Assembly: GCF_030056795.1 (NCBI RefSeq)
Contig: NZ_JASHKQ010000016.1
Span: 25,787-89,786, forward strand
Reading direction: 5' to 3'
Origin: Rhodococcus sp. IEGM 1381
GTDB lineage: Bacteria > Actinomycetota > Actinomycetes > Mycobacteriales > Mycobacteriaceae
DNA length: 64,000 nucleotides
Position numbers and translations under genes: made by a program. Positions 63,979-64,000 of the stretch are shown here, in pieces. Each line of letters begins with the position of its first letter. Position 1 is the stretch's first letter. The notes beneath the pieces were generated by a model. The model had not been told where the DNA came from and did not search any database. It saw only the letters and a list, made by a program, of their open reading frames with translations.

Positions 63979-64000
63979 ATGGCCAAGATCATCGCGTTCG
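63979..64000 (+). CDS. groEL2: Chaperonin GroEL2, partial (N-terminus only)
   Basis: Only the first seven codons, MAKIIAF, lie in the window. They match the start of actinobacterial GroEL2 (Hsp65), and the two CIRCE operators upstream support the call. GGAGG precedes the ATG. The rest of the gene is outside the window. The long leader (over 100 nt after the second CIRCE) contains no further gene. Confidence 0.85.

Overview
The window looks like chromosomal DNA from a high-GC actinobacterium of the Mycobacteriales, most likely Rhodococcus or a close relative. The evidence is high GC with strong third-position GC, an F420-dependent glucose-6-phosphate dehydrogenase (fgd), the pknG-glnH-glnX operon, a DUF222/HNH (13E12-type) protein, a fused MnhAB antiporter subunit, many leaderless GTG/ATG starts, and groEL2 preceded by two CIRCE operators. 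No tRNA, rRNA, IS element, prophage or CRISPR array was seen. The genus is inferred from gene content and was not tested by a search.

The backbone follows the Mycobacterium tuberculosis order from about Rv0407 to Rv0440, with insertions: fgd, pta-ackA, pknG/glnH/glnX, mutT3, thiE, thiO-thiS-thiG, lpqL, thiD, xthA, an Rv0428c-type GNAT, def, DUF3263, a LytR_C protein, sodC, a carboxylate-amine ligase, a CDC48-like ATPase, pssA, psd and groEL2. Several blocks not in that order interrupt it: a LolA/RseB-like protein with an ABC exporter (18.3-21.2 kb), a second ABC exporter (25.1-26.8 kb), a cyclase, two small GNATs and a membrane protein (28.4-31.8 kb), a PAP2 phosphatase plus the mnhABCDEFG antiporter (37.4-45.0 kb), and a stress/signalling block between psd and groEL2 (50.4-62.0 kb).

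Layout: 0-7.6 kb holds small stress, regulator and acetyltransferase genes, a methionine aminopeptidase and a large DUF222-HNH protein. 7.7-17.4 kb holds F420 redox, acetate metabolism and PknG signalling. 17.4-30.0 kb holds nucleotide clean-up, thiamine synthesis with a TPP riboswitch, and two ABC exporters. 30.3-37.3 kb holds acetyltransferases, DNA repair, deformylase and Cu/Zn superoxide dismutase. 37.4-45.0 kb holds the Na+/H+ antiporter operon, whose genes almost all overlap by 4 nt. 45-50.3 kb holds a NUDIX, a PEP-mutase-like enzyme, an AAA+ ATPase and phosphatidylethanolamine synthesis. 50.4-64.0 kb holds membrane stress proteins, a three-gene signalling operon, GPP34, DJ-1, DoxX/HxlR, a BCCT transporter, a Ser/Thr kinase, TetR, an amino-acid permease and the groEL2 promoter.

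The most interesting unit is the tightly coupled operon at 52617-56079. It encodes a response-regulator/flavoprotein fusion whose usual redox cysteines are missing, a histidine kinase with a cyclic-nucleotide-binding-like sensor domain, and a small UBP-type zinc finger. Other points of note are a NUDIX-NYN fusion, an 8-codon mini-cistron formed by a tandem duplication at the mnhF/mnhG junction, a dispersed repeat that supplies both stop codon and terminator-like hairpin to two genes, and about sixteen promoters in which a TANNNT -10 box lies 5-8 nt before the start codon.
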